From contig NZ_JABASY010000003.1 in the NCBI RefSeq assembly GCF_016107685.1, positions 124,001 to 188,000 on the forward strand: DNA of 64,000 bases, in the 5' to 3' direction. The stretch is from Brevibacterium yomogidense (GTDB taxonomy: Bacteria > Actinomycetota > Actinomycetes > Actinomycetales > Brevibacteriaceae). The stretch's first letter is position 1. The number at the start of each line of letters is the position of its first letter. A program made the translations under genes and the position numbers. Of the stretch, positions 27,850-34,924 are shown in pieces. The notes under the pieces are model-generated. The model saw nothing but the letters and a program-made list of their open reading frames with translations, was not told the origin of the DNA and made no database searches.

Positions 27850-28355
27850 TGTCGACACCGCCACCTCCCCACGACCCCCACAACCCACCGCATACGGGCC
27901 CGCTCCCCGCAGGAACGGTCCCTGCCGGCCAGTCGCCCTACCACGCGCCCGCCTACCAGCAGCCCACGTCGTCGCGCCCGCCTCAGGATCCGCGCGACGG
28001 GTTCTTCCGTGCTCTCTTCGATCTGAAGTTCGAGCGGTTCATCACGCTGAAGTTCGCAAGCGTCCTGTACGTCATCTGCATCGTCATCGCGATCCTGAAC
28101 TGGCTTGGGACGATCCTGAGCGCATTCCTCGCGGCCAGCGCGCAGTCGGCATTCGTCTCGTACGCCTCCTACTACGGCGGCTACGACTCCGGCATGGGCG
28201 CGGGCGGTGTCTTCATGATCATCGCAGCGATCCTGCTCGGCTGGATCCCGTCGCTCCTCATGGTCGTGTGCGCGCGGATCGGACTCGAATTCATCATCGC
28301 CAGCATCCGCACAGCGAAGAACACCCAGGAGCTGGTGGACAGCAGGGGCCTCTGA
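27849..28355 (+). CDS. DUF4282 membrane protein (second of a tandem pair)
   Basis: Paralogue of the preceding gene: Pro-rich N-terminus, FFRALFDLKFERFITLKFAS, two membrane segments and CARIGLEFIIASIRTAKNTQELVD. 168 residues. Between the two membrane segments it has a Tyr/Gly-rich loop (SYASYYGGYDSGMGAGG) that the first copy lacks. Tandem arrangement suggests the two proteins form a hetero-oligomer. Confidence 0.85.
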   Translation: MSTPPPPHDPHNPPHTGPLPAGTVPAGQSPYHAPAYQQPTSSRPPQDPRDGFFRALFDLKFERFITLKFASVLYVICIVIAILNWLGTILSAFLAASAQSAFVSYASYYGGYDSGMGAGGVFMIIAAILLGWIPSLLMVVCARIGLEFIIASIRTAKNTQELVDSRGL

Positions 28356-28416
28356 CGTGAAGCCGCCGCACTGGGCACCCGCATGGTGCTCAGCGCGGCG
28401 GAGCGGCATGAATGCG

Positions 28417-28453
28417 AGAAGTCCGGTTCTTCGTGATGAAGAACCGGACTTCT
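28417..28453. terminator. Bidirectional hairpin between DUF4282 genes and tRNA-Glu
   Basis: A 16-bp perfect stem AGAAGTCCGGTTCTTC / GAAGAACCGGACTTCT with loop GTGAT. It lies after the DUF4282 pair (plus) and five bases beyond the 3' end of tRNA-Glu (minus), so it can serve both transcripts. Confidence 0.75.
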
Positions 28454-28458
28454 GTCTG

Positions 28459-28531
28459 TACCCCCGAGCAGGTTCGAACTGCCGTTTCCGCCTTGAGAGG
28501 GCGGCGTCCTAGGCCACTAGACGACGGGGGC
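28459..28531 (-). tRNA. tRNA-Glu (CTC anticodon)
   Basis: 73-nt cloverleaf on the minus strand. Acceptor GCCCCCG pairs with CGGGGGT (a G-U closing pair), discriminator A. The anticodon loop is CCTCTCA with CTC, and the T-loop is TTCGAAC. CCA is not encoded. Confidence 0.95.
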
Positions 28532-28577
28532 GTATGAGTGATCAGATCACTTGTGTGAATGGCTTGAGAGCCACTCG

Positions 28578-28649
28578 CTGGGGTACCAGGACTCGAACCT
28601 AGACTAAATGAACCAGAATCACTCGTGCTGCCAATTACACCATACCCCA
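28578..28649 (-). tRNA. tRNA-Gln (CTG anticodon)
   Basis: 72-nt cloverleaf on the minus strand. Acceptor TGGGGTA / TACCCCA, discriminator G, anticodon loop TTCTGGT (CTG), T-loop TTCGAGT. Transcribed before tRNA-Glu from the promoter at 28690-28718. CCA is not encoded. Confidence 0.95.
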
Positions 28650-28689
28650 ATGCTGAGGAGCTCCTGGGAACTCCCGGCAACGAGAGACA

Positions 28690-28718
28690 ACACTACACTG
28701 GCCCCCGGGTTCTCGCAA
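28690..28718 (-). promoter_or_regulatory. Promoter of the tRNA-Gln / tRNA-Glu pair
   Basis: TTGCGA (-35) and TAGTGT (-10) with an optimal 17-bp spacer, about 40 bases before tRNA-Gln and directly after the gltX terminator, so the tRNAs have their own promoter. Confidence 0.65.
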
Positions 28719-28723
28719 AGCCA

Positions 28724-28769
28724 GAAGGCGTCAGGGGGCGTGACGCTCCTCACGCCCCCTGACGCCTTC
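28724..28769 (-). terminator. Terminator of gltX
   Basis: A 20-bp perfect stem around the loop CGCTCC; arms begin GAAGGCGTCAGGGGGCGTGA. It is 66 bases past the gltX stop. The T run is weak (TTCTGGCTTT), as often in actinobacteria. Confidence 0.85.
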
Positions 28770-28834
28770 CGCCACAGGCACGACCTGCACGCACGACCTC
28801 AGTCCGTCACCGGCTCACCAGCACGGCGTTCCGC

Positions 28835-30316
28835 TCACTGCGCGGCGAGATGCGTCTGCAGCGCACGCAGCCGTGTCAGGGTCGAGTCCTTCCCGAGGAT
28901 CTCCATCGACTCGAACAGCGGAGGCGACACGCGACGGCCGGAGACAGCCACGCGCAGCGGTCCGTAGGCGAAACGCGGTTTGATCTCCATGCGCTCGACG
29001 AGTTCCGCCTTGAGCACCTCCTCCAGCTTGTCCGTCGCCCAGTCCTGGCCGTCGAGGGACTCGAGCTGGGAGATCGAGGCGGTCAGCACCTCGGGAGCGG
29101 TGTCCTTGAGGGTCTTGAGGCCGTCGGCGGTGAGCTCGAGATCGCCATCCGCGGTGAAGAGGAACGACACCAGGTCCGGCGCCTCGCCCAGCAGATTCAT
29201 GCGCGTCTGGATGAGAGGGGCGGCGGCCGTGAGGATGCGCTCTTCATCACCGGTGATCGGGTCCGACACGACCCCGGCGCTCTGGAGGTACGGAAGCAGA
29301 CGCGCCCTGAACTCCGCTTCGTCGAGCAGGCGGATGTGGTCCGCGTTGATCGCCGTCGCCTTCTTCACGTCGAAGCGGGCCGGGTTGGGGTTCACGTCCG
29401 CGACGTCGAACGCCTGCGTGAATTCTTCGACGGAGAACACGTCGCGGTCCGGTCCGATCGCCCAGCCCAGCAGTGCGAGGTAGTTGATGAGCCCTTCCCG
29501 GATGAAACCGCGGTCCCGGTGGTGGAACAGGTTCGATTCCGGGTCGCGCTTCGACAGCTTCTTGTTGCCCTCGCCCATGACGTAGGGGAGGTGGCCGAAC
29601 TGCGGGGTGTGGGCGGCGACGCCCACCGCCTTGAGCGCCTCGTAGAGCACGATCTGGCGGGGTGTCGACGACAGGATGTCTTCGCCGCGCAGCACGTGGG
29701 TGATGCCCATGAGCGCGTCGTCGACCGGGTTGACCAGGGTGTAGAGCGGCTGGCCGTTGGCACGGACGACGACGAAGTCCGGGACGGAGCCGGCGCGGAA
29801 GGTGATCTCACCGCGGACCAGGTCCGTGAACGTGATGTCCTCGTCCGGCATGCGCACGCGCAGCACCGGCTCGCGGCCCTCCGCACGGAACGCCGCCCTC
29901 TGCTCCTCCGTGAGGGTGCGGTCATAGCCGTCGTAGCCGAGCTTCGGATCGCGTCCGGCCGCGCGGTGGCGCTCCTCCACCTCTTCGTTCGTGGAGAACG
30001 ATTCGTAGACGTGGCCGCCGTCGACCAGCTTCCGGATGACGTCCTGGTAGATGTCACCGCGCTCCGACTGGCGGTACGGTCCGTCCGGGCCGCCCACCTC
30101 GATGCCCTCGTCCCAGTCGAGGCCCAGCCACTGCATCGCGTCGAGGAGCTGCTGGAAGCTCTCCTCCGAATCGCGCTGCGCGTCCGTGTCCTCGATGCGG
30201 AAGACGAACGTGCCCCCGGTGTGGCGGGCGTAGGCCCAGTTGAAGAGCGCGGTGCGGATCATGCCGACGTGGGGTGTGCCGGTGGGTGAGGGGCAGAAGC
30301 GAACCTTGGTGGTCAC
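28835..30316 (-). CDS. gltX: Glutamate--tRNA ligase
   Basis: Class I aminoacyl-tRNA synthetase that charges tRNA-Glu (and in many actinobacteria tRNA-Gln, followed by amidation). HIGH-like motif [10 protein letters not shown] at residues 9-18 and the KMSKS-like KKLSKRD near 257. 493 residues. GTG 30316 is the start; an AAAGGAA site lies about 11 bases upstream. Its two potential substrates, tRNA-Glu and tRNA-Gln, are encoded immediately downstream. If no GlnRS exists it would be non-discriminating; this cannot be told here. Confidence 0.96.
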   Translation of the reverse strand: MTTKVRFCPSPTGTPHVGMIRTALFNWAYARHTGGTFVFRIEDTDAQRDSEESFQQLLDAMQWLGLDWDEGIEVGGPDGPYRQSERGDIYQDVIRKLVDGGHVYESFSTNEEVEERHRAAGRDPKLGYDGYDRTLTEEQRAAFRAEGREPVLRVRMPDEDITFTDLVRGEITFRAGSVPDFVVVRANGQPLYTLVNPVDDALMGITHVLRGEDILSSTPRQIVLYEALKAVGVAAHTPQFGHLPYVMGEGNKKLSKRDPESNLFHHRDRGFIREGLINYLALLGWAIGPDRDVFSVEEFTQAFDVADVNPNPARFDVKKATAINADHIRLLDEAEFRARLLPYLQSAGVVSDPITGDEERILTAAAPLIQTRMNLLGEAPDLVSFLFTADGDLELTADGLKTLKDTAPEVLTASISQLESLDGQDWATDKLEEVLKAELVERMEIKPRFAYGPLRVAVSGRRVSPPLFESMEILGKDSTLTRLRALQTHLAAQ

Positions 30317-30400
30317 GGAGGGGTGGTTCCTTTCGAACGGAGGGGTGCGGGATGCGGAGGCGCCGGCGAACGTTTCAGAGGCGCCGGCCGCAAAGGTGGG

Positions 30401-31210
30401 TCAGGCGTCCATGACTGGATTCTCGAGGACTCCCAGCCCGTCGATGGCGACGGTCATGCGGTCACCGGATTCGACCTTGCCGACGCCGGCGGGTGTGCCG
30501 GTGATGACGACGTCGCCGGGCAGCAGCGTGATCGTTTCGGAGATGTGCTCGATGAGTGTGGGGATGTCGAAGACGAAGTCCTCCGTCGTCCCGTCCTGGC
30601 GCAGCTCGCCGTTGACCCAGCTGCGCAGGCGGACCGCTTCCGGGTCGTAGTCCGTCTCGATCCACGGGCCCAGGGGGCATGAGGTGTCGAAGCCCTTCGC
30701 CCGCGACCACTGTCCGTCGGACCGCTGCAGGTCGCGCAGCGTGACGTCGTTCGCAGCCACGTAGCCCAGCACGTGGTCGTACGCGTTCTCTGCACGAACC
30801 CCCTTCGCGACCCGGCCGATGACGACCCCCAGCTCCACTTCGTACGACACGTGCTCGCTCACGGCGGGCAGGCGGACGGGGTCGCCGGGGCCCACGACCG
30901 CGGTGTTGGGCTTGAAGAAGGTGAGCGGTGAGACGGGCACGTCGTTGCCCAGTTCCGCTGCGTGGTCGGCGAAGTTGCGGCCCACCCCCACGATCTTCGA
31001 CCGGGGGATGATGGGGGCGAGCAGCCGCACCTCGTCGTACGTGAGCCTCTCCCCCGTCGACTGGGCGGGAGTGAAGAACGGGTCGGAGTCGAGGACCGCG
31101 ATCTCGAGGCCGGAGGTGTCGACGCGGCCGTCGTCGCCGATCTCCGGCAGCTCCCCTTCGACGACTCCGTACGTGGGCGTGTCCTTGTGGACGAATCGAA
31201 CGATGCGCAT
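30401..31210 (-). CDS. Fumarylacetoacetate hydrolase family protein
   Basis: FAH-fold protein (hydrolase, decarboxylase or isomerase of 2-keto acid intermediates; exact substrate unknown). Conserved metal-binding ESE-like motif is here VSYEVELGVVIGR, with ILVGRNF-type KIVGVGRNFADHA and GDVVITGTPAGVG. 269 residues. It precedes gltX in many actinobacteria. No ribosome site: TAGACT at 31217-31222 is six bases upstream of the ATG, so it is probably leaderless. Confidence 0.9.
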   Translation of the reverse strand: MRIVRFVHKDTPTYGVVEGELPEIGDDGRVDTSGLEIAVLDSDPFFTPAQSTGERLTYDEVRLLAPIIPRSKIVGVGRNFADHAAELGNDVPVSPLTFFKPNTAVVGPGDPVRLPAVSEHVSYEVELGVVIGRVAKGVRAENAYDHVLGYVAANDVTLRDLQRSDGQWSRAKGFDTSCPLGPWIETDYDPEAVRLRSWVNGELRQDGTTEDFVFDIPTLIEHISETITLLPGDVVITGTPAGVGKVESGDRMTVAIDGLGVLENPVMDA

Positions 31211-31216
31211 GGGGAC

Positions 31217-31222
31217 AGTCTA
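31217..31222 (-). promoter_or_regulatory. -10 of a leaderless promoter for the FAH-family gene
   Basis: TAGACT, six bases before the ATG at 31210 on the minus strand. Confidence 0.45.
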
Positions 31223-31302
31223 GGACCGGGCACGGACGCACGCGCGCCGTCGCCGGGCGCAGCGGACCCCGTCGTGTCCGCGCCGGGTGTCAGACTGGCG
31301 GG

Positions 31303-34077
31303 GTGAGCACGGAACCCGCCTTCGACCTCGGCCGCATCTCCGCCGGTCTGCCCGCCCGCGTGCTCGTGGGCCGCATCGCAGAGCTCGCGTCCGCGGGGCC
31401 CGGGTTCCGGGCGGTGGTCGAGGCCCCGCCGGGAACGGGCAAGACGACGGTGATCCCGCCCGCGGTCACACGCTCCGTCGCCGAGGCCGCAGCCGCCCCC
31501 GCGCGCACCCTCGTCTCCCAGCCGCGCCGGGTCGCGGCACGGGCGGCAGCTCAGCGACTCGCGTCGCTGTCCGGACAGGAGGTGGGCGGTGCGGTGGGCT
31601 ACACGGTGCGCGGCGACCGGAAGGTGGGCCGTCACACGCAGGTGGAGTTCGCGACGACGGGTGTCGTGCTGCGCAGGATGCTGAACGATCCGGAGCTCAC
31701 GGGAATCGACGCGGTGATCCTCGACGAGGTCCACGAGCGCAGCCTCGAATCGGACCTCGCGTTCGCGATGCTGCGCGAGCTCGTAGACCTCCGTGACGAC
31801 CTGTCGCTCCTCGTCATGTCCGCGACACTCGATGCGGGCGACTGGGCCGCGCGACTGGGCGGTGAGGTCGAGGCGCCCGTCCTGCGCGTGGAGGCGTCGT
31901 CTCACCCACTCACCGTCCATTGGTCCCCGCCGCCCCGTCGCGCCGTGGACGACCGCGGGGTGCGGCCCGACTTCCTCACGCACGTCGCCGCCACAGTGCG
32001 CCGCGCGCTCGGCGAGGACGACGGCGACGTGCTCGTGTTCGCGCCCGGGCACCGGGAGGTCGACCGGATCGCCTCGCTCGTGGCCGACCAGCACGGCGAC
32101 GTCGACGTGCTCACCCTCACCGGATCCACGCCGCGCAAGGAGCAGGACCGGGTCCTCAGCGGAGGGCACCGCCAGGGTGGCGGCCACCGTCAGGGCCACG
32201 GGCGAGCGCATCGCCGCGTCGTCGTCGCCACGTCCGTCGCGGAGTCCGCGCTCACCGTCCCGGGTGTGCGGATCGTCGTCGATTCGTGCCTGGCGCGGGT
32301 CCCCTACTTCGACACGGGACGCGGCGTGGGCGGACTCACAACGGTGCGGGAGTCGAAGGCCGCCGGCGACCAGCGTGCGGGTCGTGCGGCGCGCGAAGCC
32401 GCAGGATCCGTGTGGCGCTGCTGCGGGGAGGCCGACTGGGCGGCGTTCCCCGCGCACACCTCTCCGGAGGTCCTCACCGCTGATCTCACGGGCGCGGCCC
32501 TCGACTTGGCGGTGTGGGGGTCGCCCGGTGGAGTCGGACTGCCCCTGCCCACTCCGCTGCCCGCACTGCCGCTGGCAGCAGCGACCCGGACGCTCCACGG
32601 GCTGGGGGCTTTGGAATCCGCGGATCCCACGGCGCGGGCAACAGACTTCGGCCGAGCACTGGCGCGCGTGCCCGCCGACCCCCGGACAGCTCGCGGTCTC
32701 CTGCTCGCAGCCCCCGTCCTCGGCGCGCGAGCCGCGGCGGAATGTGCCGCGCTCCTCTCCCTCGACGTGCGCGGAGCGGACGGCGATCTGGCAGAGGCAC
32801 TGCGCCACGCCCGCACCGGTCGCGACCGGGCACCGAGTGGATGGAAGCGGGAAGCCAGGAGGCTGGAGCGCCTCGCAGCCGAGCACGCACAGGGCGGGCT
32901 CTCCCGCAACACACCCGGCCGGACGGGCTCTGCGCCCTCCTCACTTCCCGGCTCGGCGTCGAGCGACCTCGGCATCGTGCTGGCACTGTCCAGACCGGAC
33001 ATGATCGCGCGCCTGCGGGACGGAACGGACGACGACTACCTGCTGGCCTCCGGGACCGGCGGTCAGCTGCAGCGCGGTTCCTCCCTGAGGGGCTCCGAGT
33101 GGATCGCCGTCGCGGACGTGGGCATCGTGGGCGGAAGGGCCCTCATCCGCGCGGGGGTGGGGGTCGACGAGGAGACCGCACTGTGGGCGGGCGGGTCGCT
33201 GCGCACCTCACGGGAGTCCGCCCAGTGGGCCGATGGCAGGATCCGCGCGCGCAGGACCGAAGCGCTGGGCGCCATCACCCTGTCGTCCACTCCGGTCGCA
33301 GTGACGCAGGACAGTGCACACGCGGGGATCGTCGACGCCGTCCGCGCGGCCCTCACCCGGGTGGCGGTGGGCGACCCTCCCGCCGCGGCGTTCGAGGGCA
33401 TCGCAACGGCGGAAGAAGCGGAGTCGTTCGCCGCGCTCAGGGGACGCCTGGGGCTGCTCCACGCGGTGGTGGGCGAGCCGTGGCCGGATGTGGGATCGAC
33501 CGGACTCGCCGGCTCGTGTGAGGACTGGTTGGGCATCGAGATCCACCGTGCGGCACGTGCGCTGACGGCGCGAGGATCCAGCGGTGCGAAGCGCACCGTC
33601 CGGCTGCGGCTCGAGGCGGCGCTCCAGGGTCTCCTCCCCTGGCCGGACGCCGCGGACCTCGACAGGCTCGTGCCGTTGCGCATCCCCGTGCCGTCCGGGT
33701 CGACAGTGAGGCTCCACTACCCGCGACCCGAAGAGCACGTGGGTGCCCTGCCTGCAGACGGCGCACCCACTGACGACAGCAGTGGGATCACCCCGCCGGT
33801 GCTGGCGGTCAAGCTGCAGGAGATGTTCGGGGCGGCGGAGAGCCCGGCTGTGGTCGATGGCCAGATTCCGGTCCTCGTCCACCTCCTGTCCCCCGCGCGC
33901 AGGCCGCTGGCGGTCACCGCCGACCTCGCGAGCTTCTGGGAGGGGGCCTACGGACATGTCCGGGCGGAGAACCGCGGTCGCTACCCCAAGCACCCGTGGC
34001 CGGAGGACCCCACGACGGCGACACCGACGAAGCACACCTCGAAGCGCGCAGCGGGGGCGCGGCGCTCGGGGAAATGA
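31303..34077 (+). CDS. hrpB: ATP-dependent helicase HrpB
   Basis: DEAH/RHA-type helicase of unknown substrate. Walker A APPGTGKTT near residue 41, DEVHERS near 140, MSATLD near 170, motif V ATSVAESALTVPG and motif VI QRAGRAARE near 357 (canonical QRAGRAGR has Gly instead of the second Ala). The HrpB C-terminal domain ends PWPEDP. 924 residues. A Gly/His/Arg-rich insertion (SGGHRQGGGHRQGHGRAHRR) lies just before motif V and is not a usual family feature. Start GTG 31303 has CAGACT six bases upstream, suggesting leaderless transcription. Confidence 0.9.
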   Translation: MSTEPAFDLGRISAGLPARVLVGRIAELASAGPGFRAVVEAPPGTGKTTVIPPAVTRSVAEAAAAPARTLVSQPRRVAARAAAQRLASLSGQEVGGAVGYTVRGDRKVGRHTQVEFATTGVVLRRMLNDPELTGIDAVILDEVHERSLESDLAFAMLRELVDLRDDLSLLVMSATLDAGDWAARLGGEVEAPVLRVEASSHPLTVHWSPPPRRAVDDRGVRPDFLTHVAATVRRALGEDDGDVLVFAPGHREVDRIASLVADQHGDVDVLTLTGSTPRKEQDRVLSGGHRQGGGHRQGHGRAHRRVVVATSVAESALTVPGVRIVVDSCLARVPYFDTGRGVGGLTTVRESKAAGDQRAGRAAREAAGSVWRCCGEADWAAFPAHTSPEVLTADLTGAALDLAVWGSPGGVGLPLPTPLPALPLAAATRTLHGLGALESADPTARATDFGRALARVPADPRTARGLLLAAPVLGARAAAECAALLSLDVRGADGDLAEALRHARTGRDRAPSGWKREARRLERLAAEHAQGGLSRNTPGRTGSAPSSLPGSASSDLGIVLALSRPDMIARLRDGTDDDYLLASGTGGQLQRGSSLRGSEWIAVADVGIVGGRALIRAGVGVDEETALWAGGSLRTSRESAQWADGRIRARRTEALGAITLSSTPVAVTQDSAHAGIVDAVRAALTRVAVGDPPAAAFEGIATAEEAESFAALRGRLGLLHAVVGEPWPDVGSTGLAGSCEDWLGIEIHRAARALTARGSSGAKRTVRLRLEAALQGLLPWPDAADLDRLVPLRIPVPSGSTVRLHYPRPEEHVGALPADGAPTDDSSGITPPVLAVKLQEMFGAAESPAVVDGQIPVLVHLLSPARRPLAVTADLASFWEGAYGHVRAENRGRYPKHPWPEDPTTATPTKHTSKRAAGARRSGK

Positions 34078-34136
34078 CCTCGGGATACGGGGCCGATCCG
34101 ACCTAGGGCCAGCGGGGACCCGACCTTGAGCCGGTT

Positions 34137-34152
34137 CTGAGCCGAGGCTCAG
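34137..34152. terminator. Hairpin between convergent hrpB and tetR
   Basis: CTGAGCC-GA-GGCTCAG overlaps the tetR stop codon in the 70-bp gap between the two convergent genes. The loop is minimal; function as terminator is plausible but unproved. Confidence 0.35.
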
Positions 34153-34784
34153 TCCCCCGGCATGCCCGCCGTTGCAGCGAGCAGGCGGCTGAGCCTCGTG
34201 GCGAACACGGCGGCAGGCTCCGATGCCTCATCGCGCAGCCAGCGCTCCGTGCGCCACAGCGCACCCGCGGACAGGAACATCGCACGCTCCCGCGCGTCCT
34301 CGTCCGTCTGCTCCGCATCCCGCATGAGCGGGCCCAGCGCCGTCACCTCGATGATCCGGGCGGCGAGGAACGCGATGATGTCCTCCCGGACATCGCCCCC
34401 TGCGCTGGAGTCGAGCACCGCGAGGTAGAAGCCGCGCCGCTCCTCGAGCTCCGTGAGCAGGGCACCCAGCACTACGGCGGACGCCTCCCTCCAGTGGACC
34501 CGAGCGTCCACGGACGGCGGGGGCACCGACTCGAAGAGGGCCACGAGCCGCACCATCGCAGAGGACCGGACGAGGGTCTGCAGGTCGCCGAAGTGCTGAT
34601 ACAGCGTCGGCCGGCTCACGCCGGCGGCACGTGCGATCTCTGCCACGCTCAGCACGGATTCACGTTCGTGAGCATCCAGCGTGCGCGTCATCGCGTCGAT
34701 CAGCGCCGCCCTCGACCGTTCCGCGCGAGGGTTCTCCGCCGAAGGCTCCTCCACGGGCCTGTGCCCCTCCAACACGTCCGTCAT
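34149..34784 (-). CDS. TetR-family regulator of the YhgE/Pip gene
   Basis: 211-residue TetR protein. N-terminal helix-turn-helix: VLSVAEIARAAGVSRPTLYQHFGDLQTLV; the C-terminal ligand domain is unassigned. ATG 34784 has GAGGGGAG upstream. It is divergent from the large YhgE/Pip membrane protein gene, and the 31-bp dyad between them is a probable operator for both. TetR next to YhgE/Pip usually means repression of the membrane protein until an envelope-active ligand appears. Confidence 0.88.
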   Translation of the reverse strand: MTDVLEGHRPVEEPSAENPRAERSRAALIDAMTRTLDAHERESVLSVAEIARAAGVSRPTLYQHFGDLQTLVRSSAMVRLVALFESVPPPSVDARVHWREASAVVLGALLTELEERRGFYLAVLDSSAGGDVREDIIAFLAARIIEVTALGPLMRDAEQTDEDARERAMFLSAGALWRTERWLRDEASEPAAVFATRLSRLLAATAGMPGD

Positions 34785-34856
34785 GACTCCCCTCGCTACT
34801 GTCTTGCCGTTGATCGACACGCCTGTCCTCGATTGACACACCCACTCTACCGCGAT

Positions 34857-34891
34857 ACTTTTACACCTGTCAGCTTTACAGCCGTAAAAGT
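34857..34891. promoter_or_regulatory. TetR-type operator (long dyad)
   Basis: Symmetric array TTTTAC-N3-TGT-N7-ACA-N3-GTAAAA; the outermost arms are ACTTTTAC and GTAAAAGT. It lies 34 bp before the YhgE/Pip start and 73 bp before tetR. AT-rich bases here contrast with the surroundings. Confidence 0.7.
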
Positions 34892-34924
34892 CCACGCCGG
34901 GCACTCCGGCCAGGGAGTCTGCAC

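Noticed and set aside
30859..32886. A 675-codon minus-strand frame opposite hrpB
   Set aside because: Composition is typical of an antisense shadow; hrpB has all helicase motifs in order on the plus strand.
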